From Syntrophus aciditrophicus SB (GTDB lineage: Bacteria; Desulfobacterota; Syntrophia; Syntrophales; Syntrophaceae), in contig NC_007759.1 in NCBI RefSeq assembly GCF_000013405.1, positions 2,109,001 through 2,173,000 of the forward strand: a stretch of 64,000 nt of DNA, in the 5' to 3' direction. Position numbers and translations under genes: made by a program. Positions 44,136 to 52,720 of the stretch are shown piece after piece; within the stretch, counting starts at the first letter, position 1, and each line of letters starts with the position of its first letter. The notes beneath the pieces were generated by a model. That model saw only the letters and a program-made list of their open reading frames with translations. It searched no databases and was not told the origin of the DNA.

Positions 44136-45521
44136 GTTGTGAACAGGATAGACAGAAGGCGTATCCTCCAAACGTTTAAACCAAAAACGACCCCCCTTAG
44201 GCAGAGGGGGAGGAAAGGATACGCCCATGGAGAATAATGACTGCGATTATTTGGAAAAGCAAGTTAAAGAAGAGGCAAACAGTGCCTTGGAGCTGATTAT
44301 TCGAGAAGGAGCCTGCCGGATGTTGCAGGCGGCGATCGGGAATGAAGTCAGCGAGTACATTGACCGCTTTAAGAATGAAAAAGACTCAAGGAACAGGCGG
44401 TTAGTTGTGAGAAACGGTTCCTTGCCTGAAAGAGAGATCGTAACAGGTATCGGCCCCTTAAAGCTAAAACAGCCCAGGATTCATGACAAAAGAGAAGATC
44501 AGCTTTTTACGAGCAATATTCTGCCGAGATATATGCGCCGGATTCCCTCGGTTGATGCCTTAATCCCGGCACTGTATCTTAAAGGGATCTCCACGGGAGA
44601 TTTCAGCAAGGTGCTGGAATCCATATTGGGGAAGAATGCATCGGGGCTTTCCGCCACCAATATCGTCCGGCTGAAGAGGCTCTGGGAGCAGGATTATAAG
44701 GAGTGGGCCGGACGGGATCTTTCTCTCAAGAGATATGTGTATTTCTGGGCCGACGGCATTTACTTCAATGTTCGTTTGGAAGATGCCGAGAATAAGCGGC
44801 AATGCATCCTGATCATTATGGGGACATTGGAAAACGGGAAGAAAGAACTCGTCTCCATCCTAGATGGCTATAGAGAAAGCAAACAGGCCTGGCAGGAGAT
44901 GCTGGGAGACCTCAAGCATCGCGGGCTTAAAGAAGGTCCAAAATTGGCCATTGGTGATGGTGCCTTGGGATTCTGGGCGGCCCTGCGGGAGGAATTTCCA
45001 GAAACGGTTGAGCAGCGTTGCTGGGTTCATAAGACGGCCAATATTCTGGATAAGATGCCGAAAAGTGTCCAGCCGAGAGCCAAAGGACACATCCGGGACA
45101 TGTACATGGCACCGACCAAGGAGGAAGCCATAAAGGCCTACAACCACTTCATTTCTCAATACCGGGCAAAATATGAAAAGGCTTGCGACTGCTTAGAGAA
45201 GGATCAGGACCGTCTCTTTGCATTTTATGATTTTCCGGCCGAGCATTGGCGTCACATCCGCTCAACCAACCCTGTTGAATCGACCTTTGCCACGGTCAGA
45301 CTTCGCACAAATCGGACAAAGGGCTGTGGGTCAAGATTGGCAACACTGACCATGGTTTTCAAGTTGGCAATGGAAGCGGAAAAAACCTGGCAGAGAATCA
45401 GGGGCCATCAACTCATCGGCAAGGTCATTGAAGGCATCCGATTTGTGGATGGCATAATCATGAAAGAGGCTGCTTAATTTTGGCTGGGACGGATACGCTG
45501 ATAAAAGACATCATCCACAAC
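44136..45521 (+). mobile_element. IS256-family insertion sequence
   Basis: The element has imperfect 31-bp terminal inverted repeats at 44136-44166 and 45491-45521: GTTGTG at the outer end and GCGTATCC at the inner end are shared. It encodes one intact transposase. No 8-bp target duplication is visible (AACCGAAA left, ATTTGACA right), so a rearrangement probably took place. Its right end truncates the lipocalin gene. Confidence 0.8.
44227..45477 (+). CDS. IS256-family (mutator-type) transposase
   Basis: The 416-residue DDE transposase has an N-terminal helix-turn region, YVYFWADGIYFNVRLED with the first Asp, LKHRGLKEGPKLAIGDGALG with the second Asp, and the C-terminal HIRSTNPVESTFATVRLRT with the Glu. 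Length and signatures are typical. It is apparently intact and so the IS may be active. It lies inside matched terminal inverted repeats. Confidence 0.93.
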   Translation: MENNDCDYLEKQVKEEANSALELIIREGACRMLQAAIGNEVSEYIDRFKNEKDSRNRRLVVRNGSLPEREIVTGIGPLKLKQPRIHDKREDQLFTSNILPRYMRRIPSVDALIPALYLKGISTGDFSKVLESILGKNASGLSATNIVRLKRLWEQDYKEWAGRDLSLKRYVYFWADGIYFNVRLEDAENKRQCILIIMGTLENGKKELVSILDGYRESKQAWQEMLGDLKHRGLKEGPKLAIGDGALGFWAALREEFPETVEQRCWVHKTANILDKMPKSVQPRAKGHIRDMYMAPTKEEAIKAYNHFISQYRAKYEKACDCLEKDQDRLFAFYDFPAEHWRHIRSTNPVESTFATVRLRTNRTKGCGSRLATLTMVFKLAMEAEKTWQRIRGHQLIGKVIEGIRFVDGIIMKEAA

Positions 45522-46006
45522 ATTTGACAATATCTCTTCGCCTTATCAACAAGTTTTGCTTTCAACTCTTCAGGCATCGCAGGGTTCCTCGATAGTATCC
45601 ACAGATATGATCTGTCAGGTCCGCATACGAGGGAGTATTGATAATTTACTTCATCAATTTCGAATACGACGTAGGAACCGTAGAAGGGGCCGAAAAAGGA
45701 AACCTTTAAATAGCCTCGATCAGACTCTTGCACGAAATAAGCTTTTCCTTCTGCTTCCTTCCATTTCTTTTCGATATCTGAGTAACCTCTATTCAGTACC
45801 TTTACGCCACCGTCGCTTCGAAGTGTATACTCAGCGGTTACTTTGCTTAATCCTCGCTCGAAAGAATGGTCGAGTCGGGCAATTTCGTACCACTTGCCCA
45901 AATACTTTTCTAAATTGAAGTTATCTACTGGCGTAATATTTTCTGGTATTCCAACGCAGCTGACCAGTAAAAATATAAAAAGAGCTGTAAATATCTTTCG
46001 CATCAT
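45458..46006 (-). CDS. blc: Bacterial lipocalin (Blc) truncated by an IS element
   Basis: The protein starts MMRKIFTALFIFLLVSC, a lipoprotein signal peptide with lipobox Cys, and has the lipocalin motif EKYLGKWYEIARLDHSFERG, GYSDIEKKWKEAEGKAYF and YSLVCGPDRSYLWILSRNPA. Outer-membrane lipocalins bind lipid or fatty acid and help envelope maintenance. After VDKAKRYCQ the frame continues into the IS256 end, so the last ~20 residues (MLWMMSFISVSVPAK...) are foreign and the normal tail is missing. GGAGACATAATT precedes the ATG at 46006. It may still fold. Confidence 0.8.
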   Translation of the reverse strand: MMRKIFTALFIFLLVSCVGIPENITPVDNFNLEKYLGKWYEIARLDHSFERGLSKVTAEYTLRSDGGVKVLNRGYSDIEKKWKEAEGKAYFVQESDRGYLKVSFFGPFYGSYVVFEIDEVNYQYSLVCGPDRSYLWILSRNPAMPEELKAKLVDKAKRYCQMLWMMSFISVSVPAKIKQPLS

Positions 46007-46023
46007 AATTATGTCTCCATAAT

Positions 46024-46110
46024 GCCTAACGTTGCAAGTCACCGGACAGAGGGAGACGCGTTTGTCTCGGCTTTCACTGCTACGGTGCACTCGGCTTGTT
46101 CGCTTGACAT
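46024..46110 (-). repeat. attC-like imperfect palindrome upstream of the lipocalin
   Basis: On the minus strand a core GTTAGGC (46024-46030) sits at the end of an imperfect palindrome. Inner stems include GAGAC/GTCTC (46053-46057 with 46064-46068) and CACCG/CGGTG (46040-46044 with 46083-46087). This resembles an integron attC site directly before the lipocalin gene. The other end of the site is not clear and no integrase is present, so I regard this as a candidate only. Confidence 0.3.
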
Positions 46111-46373
46111 TTTGCTTCTTCTCTGGTCGATAGCCTTTTACCAATATTCAGGCTTACGGTTTGGGATGAAGAATGGGAAAAATAGTGAGAAAATAAAATT
46201 AATCATAAATACAGAATATTATGATAAATTGGTTGTTTAATCTACAAACAAATGAATATACAAACCTCAAACAATGTGAATTACTAAGTGAAAGAAATCA
46301 AGGACAAAGCTAAGCGCCGGAGCCGATCAGGGGCAACAGTGTGGATCTTAGTGCTGCTCCCGTTGGCGGGCAT
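46111..46373. other. Intergenic with second palindrome
   Basis: It holds an imperfect palindrome, GCTAAGCGCCGGAGC (46309-46323) against GCTCCCGTTGGC (46356-46367), directly after the methyltransferase stop. No gene is seen. Confidence 0.3.
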
Positions 46374-47138
46374 TTATTGTTTTTCTGCTATTATCAGCAT
46401 TTCAAAATCTTCGGTTGATAATTTATCGTTTCGACTGAAAGCGCCAAGCTTCGCTCCGTAAATATCGACAGTTTTGAAATTCAGAGTCTTTAACAGCCAC
46501 GTTATTTCGGCCGGCACATAATACCTCTCATTGCATTGCAGTTCTTTTTTGTTCCCGAAATCATCTTCGACATATAGAGCGCTATGCTCTCGAAAAGTCA
46601 TCAGATCAAATGAAAGACTTACGCATTTTGCATTCCCTTCTTTTGTTTTTGAATCAAGGAAATCTTTGACGGAATGATACAAAGGAAACAAACCGTTTAA
46701 GGTGGTAAATATTAATTTCCCTTTTGGCAGTAAGGCTTTGGCAGCATTTCGGAGAATCTGAAAATTCATTTCATCAGTTTCCATCAACGGAAATGCGCCT
46801 TCGCATATCATAATAATCAAATTGAATTCATTCAGAAAAGGAAGGCTTCTCGCGTCACGTTTTTCAAAAACGATTTGTAGATTTCGTTCAGATGCTTTTT
46901 CTTTTGCTCGTTTTAAAAGTGATTCTGATAAATCAATTCCGACAACTTTATATCCTCTTTTGGCTAATTCAATTGAATGTCTTCCGGTACCGCACCCTAT
47001 ATCCAGAATTCGTGCCGCTTTGTTATGTCCGATCTCTTTTTCAATAAAGTCACATTCTCCGATTGTTCCCTGCACGAAATTTTCGTTATCATATTTCATT
47101 CCGTAGTTTTCAAACAACTCTTCATACCATTGTTTCAT
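46374..47138 (-). CDS. Class I SAM-dependent methyltransferase
   Basis: The ~254-residue protein begins MKQWYEELFENYGMKYDNEN and has motif I ARILDIGCGTGRHSIELAKR (about 40-60), motif II VVGIDLSESLLKRA and the acidic/aromatic pattern of type 11 methyltransferases. It uses SAM; the substrate is unknown. The longer frame to 47369 adds a low-quality N-terminus; the ATG at 47138 follows AAGGACACACC. It lies between the PagL-like gene and the truncated lipocalin on the same strand. Confidence 0.8.
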   Translation of the reverse strand: MKQWYEELFENYGMKYDNENFVQGTIGECDFIEKEIGHNKAARILDIGCGTGRHSIELAKRGYKVVGIDLSESLLKRAKEKASERNLQIVFEKRDARSLPFLNEFNLIIMICEGAFPLMETDEMNFQILRNAAKALLPKGKLIFTTLNGLFPLYHSVKDFLDSKTKEGNAKCVSLSFDLMTFREHSALYVEDDFGNKKELQCNERYYVPAEITWLLKTLNFKTVDIYGAKLGAFSRNDKLSTEDFEMLIIAEKQ

Positions 47139-47368
47139 TTGGTGTGTCCTTGCCCCCTTTCCCTCTTTTTCCTCTTCTGACTCTTGGCATTCTTGATGTG
47201 CAAACAGCCAAGCTAATACCGAACACGTTGTATAACCGCCTGAACTTTCAAGATCATCTTCCATTGCTTTCCCTCCTTCTTTGTCTGGCGTCAAACGAGT
47301 CGAATTGTAACCCCTCAACTTTCTCCATTTGTGGACATTGGACTCATCTTCAAAATGTGTTTTGAGCA

Positions 47369-48109
47369 TTAGAAAAAAGTGTTAACTCCCAGAAATATTC
47401 CTATCGAGTTCACACCATTATTGGGCTCGAAGAAACCTGCGGAGGAGAGATGAATATAGCGACCTTCAAAATTAACGGCCAAGTTGTCTCTTACAAAATA
47501 ATTCACACCGATGATTGCCTGCAGGTTGAACTGGAAGGAGCCGCCAAGGTCAGGTTCGCGAATTTCGGTTGCTGTAATTCCAAGACCGAAATCGGCATAA
47601 GGAACCCAGGGCGCGCCGGTGGAGAAATGGTATCGCACATGCGGTGTTATCCCAAGGAGCCAACTAGTTTCCGAATTAAACTGCATCCCGCCCAGTATCT
47701 CTCCGCGCAACTCCCAATTTCCGCGATACCAGCTGTCGGCCCCCTTCACTCCGCTTATCATCTGTCCGTAAGAGGCCGAAAGCAGAGAAAGATGGTGACG
47801 TTCTTCACCTCCGAATATAAGCACCCCGTAGGTCACCCCGGCGCTGACGCCCACATTATGTGTTCCGGAGCGAAATCCCTTCCCGACCCCCATTATCCAA
47901 ACGGATGACTCGTTCAAATTTGAGACGTTTTCAGGCATAGGCAGGGAATCGCCTATAGAAATTGTTGGCAGTTCCCCCGCTTGAACTGAAAAGGGCATGA
48001 ACCAAAATACGCATGCAATAACAAACAGGAAATAAAACCTGCTGCGAATCGTCCAAGATTCCTTTTGAGTTCTTCCTGATGTGCAATGACGGTTTGTTGG
48101 AATATTCAT
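47369..48109 (-). CDS. pagL: PagL-like lipid A 3-O-deacylase / outer-membrane beta-barrel
   Basis: The 246-residue protein has a hydrophobic signal segment (about residues 23-45, ending VQA) and beta-strand-rich mature part with C-terminal Phe. The C-terminal segment GRYIHLSSAGFFEPNNGVNS matches PagL: H220 and S222 correspond to the catalytic His and Ser, and the acidic partner is Asn (N234), as in many homologs. PagL removes a 3-O acyl chain from lipid A in the outer membrane. No strong ribosome site. Confidence 0.75.
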   Translation of the reverse strand: MNIPTNRHCTSGRTQKESWTIRSRFYFLFVIACVFWFMPFSVQAGELPTISIGDSLPMPENVSNLNESSVWIMGVGKGFRSGTHNVGVSAGVTYGVLIFGGEERHHLSLLSASYGQMISGVKGADSWYRGNWELRGEILGGMQFNSETSWLLGITPHVRYHFSTGAPWVPYADFGLGITATEIREPDLGGSFQFNLQAIIGVNYFVRDNLAVNFEGRYIHLSSAGFFEPNNGVNSIGIFLGVNTFF

Positions 48110-48909
48110 ATGCTATAAGTTTAATATTTTATTATCATAAATGATTTTCGTCCCATAGAGATGTCTGATTTTTTTATTCAGCACTTTTACATCATCCGGC
48201 TTCAAGGAGCGTTGCTTCATTTGGGGTTAGGCTTCCGTTTTTACCAGTTTAAGGGATGCCTGGATTGGCAAACGCACCTCGCTAAGGTCAGGAAAGAGCG
48301 GATGATTTTCGTATCTCCATTGATTCCACGTCACCCCCCCTCTTTCAGCATCTTGAGAAGTTCTTCTTTCTTCATGTGATGTTTTGCCTATAGTGATTTA
48401 TCGAGTAACAAGATCTGTATGAATCGGCATTTACATTAGAAATATACACCTTTTTTTAATTTTATGAACAATCAACTTCAGGAAGACGTTTTCGGAAATG
48501 ACAAAGACAATCTTGATAAACGGTTTAGAAACATCAATTTTCTCGCCTATAGGTTGACACCTTTCTTTCCGTAATCTTCTGCTTGCCAATGTCGTTTTCA
48601 CGGTCTAATCAGCTTTGATTAAAGGACTGGCATGGCGATTTCATCGGTTAATGCTGAGGCGATTTTGCGAGGAGATTCCAACTGAGGATGAATAAAGGAT
48701 GGCCAGTGTCTTACAATAAATATACCTGTAAATACATTTCGTTATGACACATTGGCCCTTGCATCTACGAGTCTAAACATCATCTCGACTAAATTGAGTA
48801 CACATTTCCAACCGAAAGAATTAGAATACAGTGGCACTTCTCCAGTATCAGCAGAGGAAACGTAGCTCTCAGCGTGTATACTTTAAAGCCTTGAATGAAA
48901 TGAATAAGG
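48110..48909. other. 800-bp gap, nothing recognised
   Basis: The stretch between two divergent genes has no frame with coding character on either strand. Short frames (for example 48161-48379) lack ribosome sites and family signatures. It probably holds decayed sequence and the promoter for the zinc-ribbon membrane gene at 48910. Confidence 0.35.
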
Positions 48910-50802
48910 ATGATGACTAAAATCCGCTGTCCCCATTGTGGCACTTCTCAGGAGTTATTTCCCCATATCATCCTCTGCAGGAATTGTTATGGTGACCTCA
49001 GGGGGGAATTTGAGAAGCACTCTTCCCAAACTATCTCTGTGGAAAAACCCCCTGCGGAATCAGGGCCAGCTGTTCGAAAATATCAGGCAATTCGTAAATA
49101 TCCACTGAAAAAAATTGGTCCAGGGAATTCCAGTTTGTTTGACATTCTTGGAAAAACAGGATGCTTATCCTTTAAAAGATTCTTCCCGCTGTTCCCCCTT
49201 TGTTACTTTTCTGTCTTCTTTTTTCTGCTGATTGGCATCTTTATCTCCAAATTGGGATTACCCATTGTTTTCCCAGAATATTTCCCTTTGGACCCCTCAC
49301 TGAGATACCTCGCTGGTGGAGGCATACTGACCTGCCTGCTCGCTTCTCTTTACACGCAGACGGCCCTTCTTCTGGCCGTTTCGAACCAGCATCTGGACTT
49401 GGGCGATGTTCTGGCAAAAGCCTGGTCACGTCTCGTCTCGTACACTCTCCTGATTCTGCTTATGGCAATTATTATCGGCCTCGGCTACAGCATCCTTATT
49501 TTCCCCGGGGTTATCGCAATAGTGCTCCTGATCTTCGCGCCTTTCATTTTAGCCGCAGAGAATGTCGGGGTAACCGAAGCGATTTCAAAGAGCGTTTCCT
49601 ATGTTGCCCACGACTGGCTCCGTGTCTTTCTCTGCCTCGCACCTGTCCCCCTGCTGATTATTTTCAGCCTCATGTTCTTTGCTTATGGAGGAACACCGAT
49701 CCTGTGGGTGACCCGGAACGCATTTGCTTTTGTTGTCATCGTCTCGGCGGTCATCAGCGTACCCTTCATGCTGATGACTCTGTATATCTACCATGTTTAT
49801 GACGACCTGAGAAAAAGTTTGGGGGTCGTTCTTCCTGCCGACTCCGCCATCTCTCCTTTGCCGCAAACAACGGTCGAACTTCCCTCTCCTGTTTTATTCT
49901 CGTCACAGGAGCTATCCCCTTTCTTTGAAATGCTCCAGCAAGCATGGAAGATCTTTCAGGAGAGATTTTTCTGCCTGAGCGTTCTGAATCTCGTTTCGTA
50001 TTTTCCCCATGTCCTCAATCTTTCGGTCCTGGTCGCCGCATACGTGATCGTTTCAATCTTTATTGACGCTTTTGGTTTAAAGGGGGATTTCGGCGCAGTG
50101 GCCCTTCTTTTTCTGCCACGGTCTGTCCATATCCTTATCATCCTGGGGATTATGCTTTTCGGTGTCCTTTATCTCTGTTCGGCCATATTGGGGCTGATTA
50201 CTTACCTTCATCTCGAACTGGCTTTCGTCTACGCCATTGCCGATGCCACATTGACCCCCTGGCAAGCTCTGAAAAAATCGAGAGCCAGACTACGGGGCTT
50301 TTTCCGATCAAATCTGCACCGGAAATTTATTCTCATCACGAGTGGGGTGCTGCTTTTTCCCGGGTGCATGTTCTGGGTCTGGTATGAGTTCACACCCTTC
50401 ATTTTTGCGATGGAGAGGGAAGGACAAACGCCCCTCTCCTCACTGGTGGAAAGCCGGGAACTGGTAAGAAACCTTTGGGGTCCTGTGCTTAAAAGGATGA
50501 TATCCCTCAGGATGCTTCCCATCCTCGTCATCAGTGTGCTGAGTCTCATTCTCATTGCAGGCTTACCTTTTCAGCAGATTTTTGTTCTCTTTTTGAGTAT
50601 TTTCAGTAGAGGAATGCCTCCTGCCGGTATGCCGTCTCTCCATGACCCGACGATCTGGCTTCTGACCATCGCCGGCCTCTACTTTTACACATTATTTTTT
50701 CAAATTCCTCTCCAGAAGGTGTTTCTTTATCTTCTGTACACAGAACTCAAGGAAGCCAAAAATTCCGAATCAGTACCTTCTCAGCCTCTCTATTATTCTT
50801 GA
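48910..50802 (+). CDS. Large multi-pass membrane protein with N-terminal zinc ribbon
   Basis: The 630-residue protein starts with a zinc ribbon (CPHCGTSQELFPHIILCRNC, residues 7-26), then a linker rich in Pro and Lys. Two similar hydrophobic halves follow (about 95-300 and 340-600), each with about six transmembrane segments, and both contain an F-x-x-L-x-x-x-W-like entry helix. The repeated halves resemble membrane domains of the DUF975/DUF6159 kind and suggest an internal duplication. Function unknown. Confidence 0.65.
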   Translation: MMTKIRCPHCGTSQELFPHIILCRNCYGDLRGEFEKHSSQTISVEKPPAESGPAVRKYQAIRKYPLKKIGPGNSSLFDILGKTGCLSFKRFFPLFPLCYFSVFFFLLIGIFISKLGLPIVFPEYFPLDPSLRYLAGGGILTCLLASLYTQTALLLAVSNQHLDLGDVLAKAWSRLVSYTLLILLMAIIIGLGYSILIFPGVIAIVLLIFAPFILAAENVGVTEAISKSVSYVAHDWLRVFLCLAPVPLLIIFSLMFFAYGGTPILWVTRNAFAFVVIVSAVISVPFMLMTLYIYHVYDDLRKSLGVVLPADSAISPLPQTTVELPSPVLFSSQELSPFFEMLQQAWKIFQERFFCLSVLNLVSYFPHVLNLSVLVAAYVIVSIFIDAFGLKGDFGAVALLFLPRSVHILIILGIMLFGVLYLCSAILGLITYLHLELAFVYAIADATLTPWQALKKSRARLRGFFRSNLHRKFILITSGVLLFPGCMFWVWYEFTPFIFAMEREGQTPLSSLVESRELVRNLWGPVLKRMISLRMLPILVISVLSLILIAGLPFQQIFVLFLSIFSRGMPPAGMPSLHDPTIWLLTIAGLYFYTLFFQIPLQKVFLYLLYTELKEAKNSESVPSQPLYYS

Positions 50803-51140
50803 TGCGTAAAGAATCCATATGCTGACAGTAGTTGACATTTTGATTGGCATTCTTTTGCACGGCCTCGAATGGACGTGACAATGACACCTGCAAATATGCA
50901 ACTATTCGAATGATGAAAGACTTTCAATTCCAGAAAGGAAGAAACAAGAAAAGGTCTCGATGAACGCGAACAAATGAAAAGTGGTTTACATTTTTAATTT
51001 CTTGATTTTGTAAGGCGATATGCGATTCGAACGCGCAACGTCTGGTTCCGGAAACCAAAATCCTGGATAGCCATTGGCCCCTGGTCAATAGGGGTGGCCT
51101 TATTCTGCAGATCATTCATAAAGTTATGAATCACTTGAAT
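50803..51140. other. Intergenic before second tRNA scar
   Basis: No coding frame is convincing in this 340-bp stretch. It separates the membrane gene from the tRNA 3'-half scar. Confidence 0.3.
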
Positions 51141-51186
51141 AATTCGCGACCGGCGGCTCGCGGGTTCGAATCCTTCTTCCGGCCCC
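51141..51186 (+). repeat. Second att scar: decayed tRNA 3' half
   Basis: AATTCGCGACCGGCGGCTCG and the following GGGTTCGAATCC/TTCTTCCGGCCCC align without gaps with the tRNA-Thr 3' half at 27032-27076, except for the last base. Both start in the anticodon loop (TTCGTAA there, TTCGCGA here). The T-stem is mismatched and CCA is incomplete, so it is not a working tRNA. The downstream GTAAAATCAAGGG is also shared. This looks like an older integration scar of the same kind. Confidence 0.65.
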
Positions 51187-51196
51187 GTAAAATCAA

Positions 51197-51226
51197 GGGT
51201 TTACAAAACGTGTAATCCCTTTTTTA
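51197..51226 (+). terminator. Terminator after the second tRNA scar
   Basis: GGGTTTAC and GTAATCCC (51197-51219) form a stem with one mismatch, followed by seven T. It matches the terminator position after the first scar (27087). The T-run meets the stop of the convergent membrane gene. Confidence 0.6.
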
Positions 51227-51928
51227 TCTGTGGAACAGTTTCTTCGGAGAGAAAAATTTGGGGTTCTTGTCAATAAATTTTTGAATCCAATCTTCTATGA
51301 AGGAGCGCTGTCCCTGCTTCATGAACCACCAGCCGAACATGCTGATGGCAAAAGCTCCCAGGACATCGACAATCAAATCCCACATCGTGTCTGTCAGGCC
51401 GGAAGGATCTTCCAACATGGTTTTCTGCATGTTGGTCCCCAATATTTGGTCCATGCTGAACTCGAAGATCTCCCAGAGCGCACCCGCCGCCACAGCGAAG
51501 GAAAATGCAAAAAATGCCACAAATCGGGGGTGTAAGTGAAAATCTGTCCGTTTATGCTCATTGAGAACATAAACAAGAAGAAAACCGACAATGCCCAGCA
51601 GAAGGCCGGAGCTTGTATGCAGCACGATATCCCACCACCAGAAACGCGCATAGAAGCTCCGCACTTCGCCTAAAAAAAGAGCGGCAAACACGAAGATGAT
51701 GGCGAGGATCTGAAACTCCGTGGGGATCGTCACGTCGAATCTTTTCCTCAATATTTCTGGAGAAATGACGAACGCGATGATCAGAAAAACCATAGAAGCG
51801 GACAGCCATTGCTGTTCGGCAATTAGCAGGCCCCATTCAATGATCATGATGGCAAGGAGGATTCTTACCATCCACTTGTGTATGCCCGACGCAACGCTCA
51901 TTGTTGTTTTTTCTTCCTCATATTCCAT
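51224..51928 (-). CDS. DUF2238-like (YjdF-type) integral membrane protein
   Basis: The ~234-residue protein has about six hydrophobic segments (first at residues 17-36). The acidic motif region ARFWWWDIVLHTSSGLLLGI and AAGALWEIFEFSMDQILGTN match the DUF2238/YjdF family, which has conserved His/Asp/Glu in the membrane. The role is unknown. The ATG at 51928 follows GGAGAACC; a GTG at 51952 is possible. It is convergent with the second tRNA scar. Confidence 0.75.
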   Translation of the reverse strand: MEYEEEKTTMSVASGIHKWMVRILLAIMIIEWGLLIAEQQWLSASMVFLIIAFVISPEILRKRFDVTIPTEFQILAIIFVFAALFLGEVRSFYARFWWWDIVLHTSSGLLLGIVGFLLVYVLNEHKRTDFHLHPRFVAFFAFSFAVAAGALWEIFEFSMDQILGTNMQKTMLEDPSGLTDTMWDLIVDVLGAFAISMFGWWFMKQGQRSFIEDWIQKFIDKNPKFFSPKKLFHR

Positions 51929-52361
51929 GGTTCTCCGCCAATTGGATTTCACGTTAAATAACAGTTCTCAAGCGTGAAATGGAGGCATCCTTAAATGTCT
52001 GACCACCGCTTGTACAACATCCCCCATAATTCCCAATTACCTTATTTTTACCGAAGCGTCGAGGACCATTGCGAAACATTTGCTAAAATTCATAATACTC
52101 TCCCCCGTCTGGATTGAGATGGCCTTTTTCAGTTTATCTATCGCTCTTATGCGCATCTTTGACACATCCTTTTCCTTCAATAATTTTTTTCCGTTTTGTC
52201 ATTGGATTTTTTATTCATTTGTGTACTATGTCCAGAAATTACAGAAAAAAGGTAATCACTTGAACATGAAAGTAAAATTCATAAAAATACTGTCATTCAA
52301 TGAATCAAGCGGTGAATAAAGAAGGAAATCCGGGTTTAAAATCCAGGAGGAGAGTTGCGCA
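51929..52361. other. Intergenic, nothing recognised
   Basis: AT-rich 430-bp gap between divergent genes. A plus-strand frame (52080-52319) is hydrophobic and without ribosome site; I do not accept it as a gene. Confidence 0.3.
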
Positions 52362-52688
52362 ATGGAGGAAATAGACTTCATAAAAGAAGCAAGGATGGAA
52401 ATGAAAAAGGAGGCTGAAAAGACGATTGATGACGGTCTTTTGAATCTTACCGAACAGATCCGAACTCATGCCACGAATGCTCAGGAGTGGCTGGAGACAT
52501 TGATACACGCCAGTTATGATTTTGATGAACTGTTAAAAGGGAAAGCCCTCGAAGATCTTGCCCGCGTGGACCCTTCTCCTGTTGCTTCTGCAGCGTTCAA
52601 AGCAGAATATGACATTACGGAAATTATCATCAGAATTCACAAACTGAGCAATGTCTTTGACTACCTTGATGAAAAGAAAACTCCATAG
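52362..52688 (+). CDS. 108-residue hypothetical helical protein
   Basis: The product starts MEEIDFIKEARMEMKKEAEK, is acidic and almost wholly alpha-helical, with no membrane segment. A ribosome site AGGAGGAGAGTTGCGCA precedes the ATG. It lies 32 nt upstream of the MATE gene and may be co-transcribed. No family recognised. Confidence 0.6.
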   Translation: MEEIDFIKEARMEMKKEAEKTIDDGLLNLTEQIRTHATNAQEWLETLIHASYDFDELLKGKALEDLARVDPSPVASAAFKAEYDITEIIIRIHKLSNVFDYLDEKKTP

Positions 52689-52720
52689 TAAAGAACAGTG
52701 GCCATATCAACCAATAAGTC

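Noticed and set aside
44128-45529. 8-bp target-site duplication around the IS256 element
   Set aside because: The flanks AACCGAAA and ATTTGACA do not match.
51141-51186. Functional tRNA gene
   Set aside because: Only a 3' half exists, the T-stem is mismatched and CCA is incomplete.
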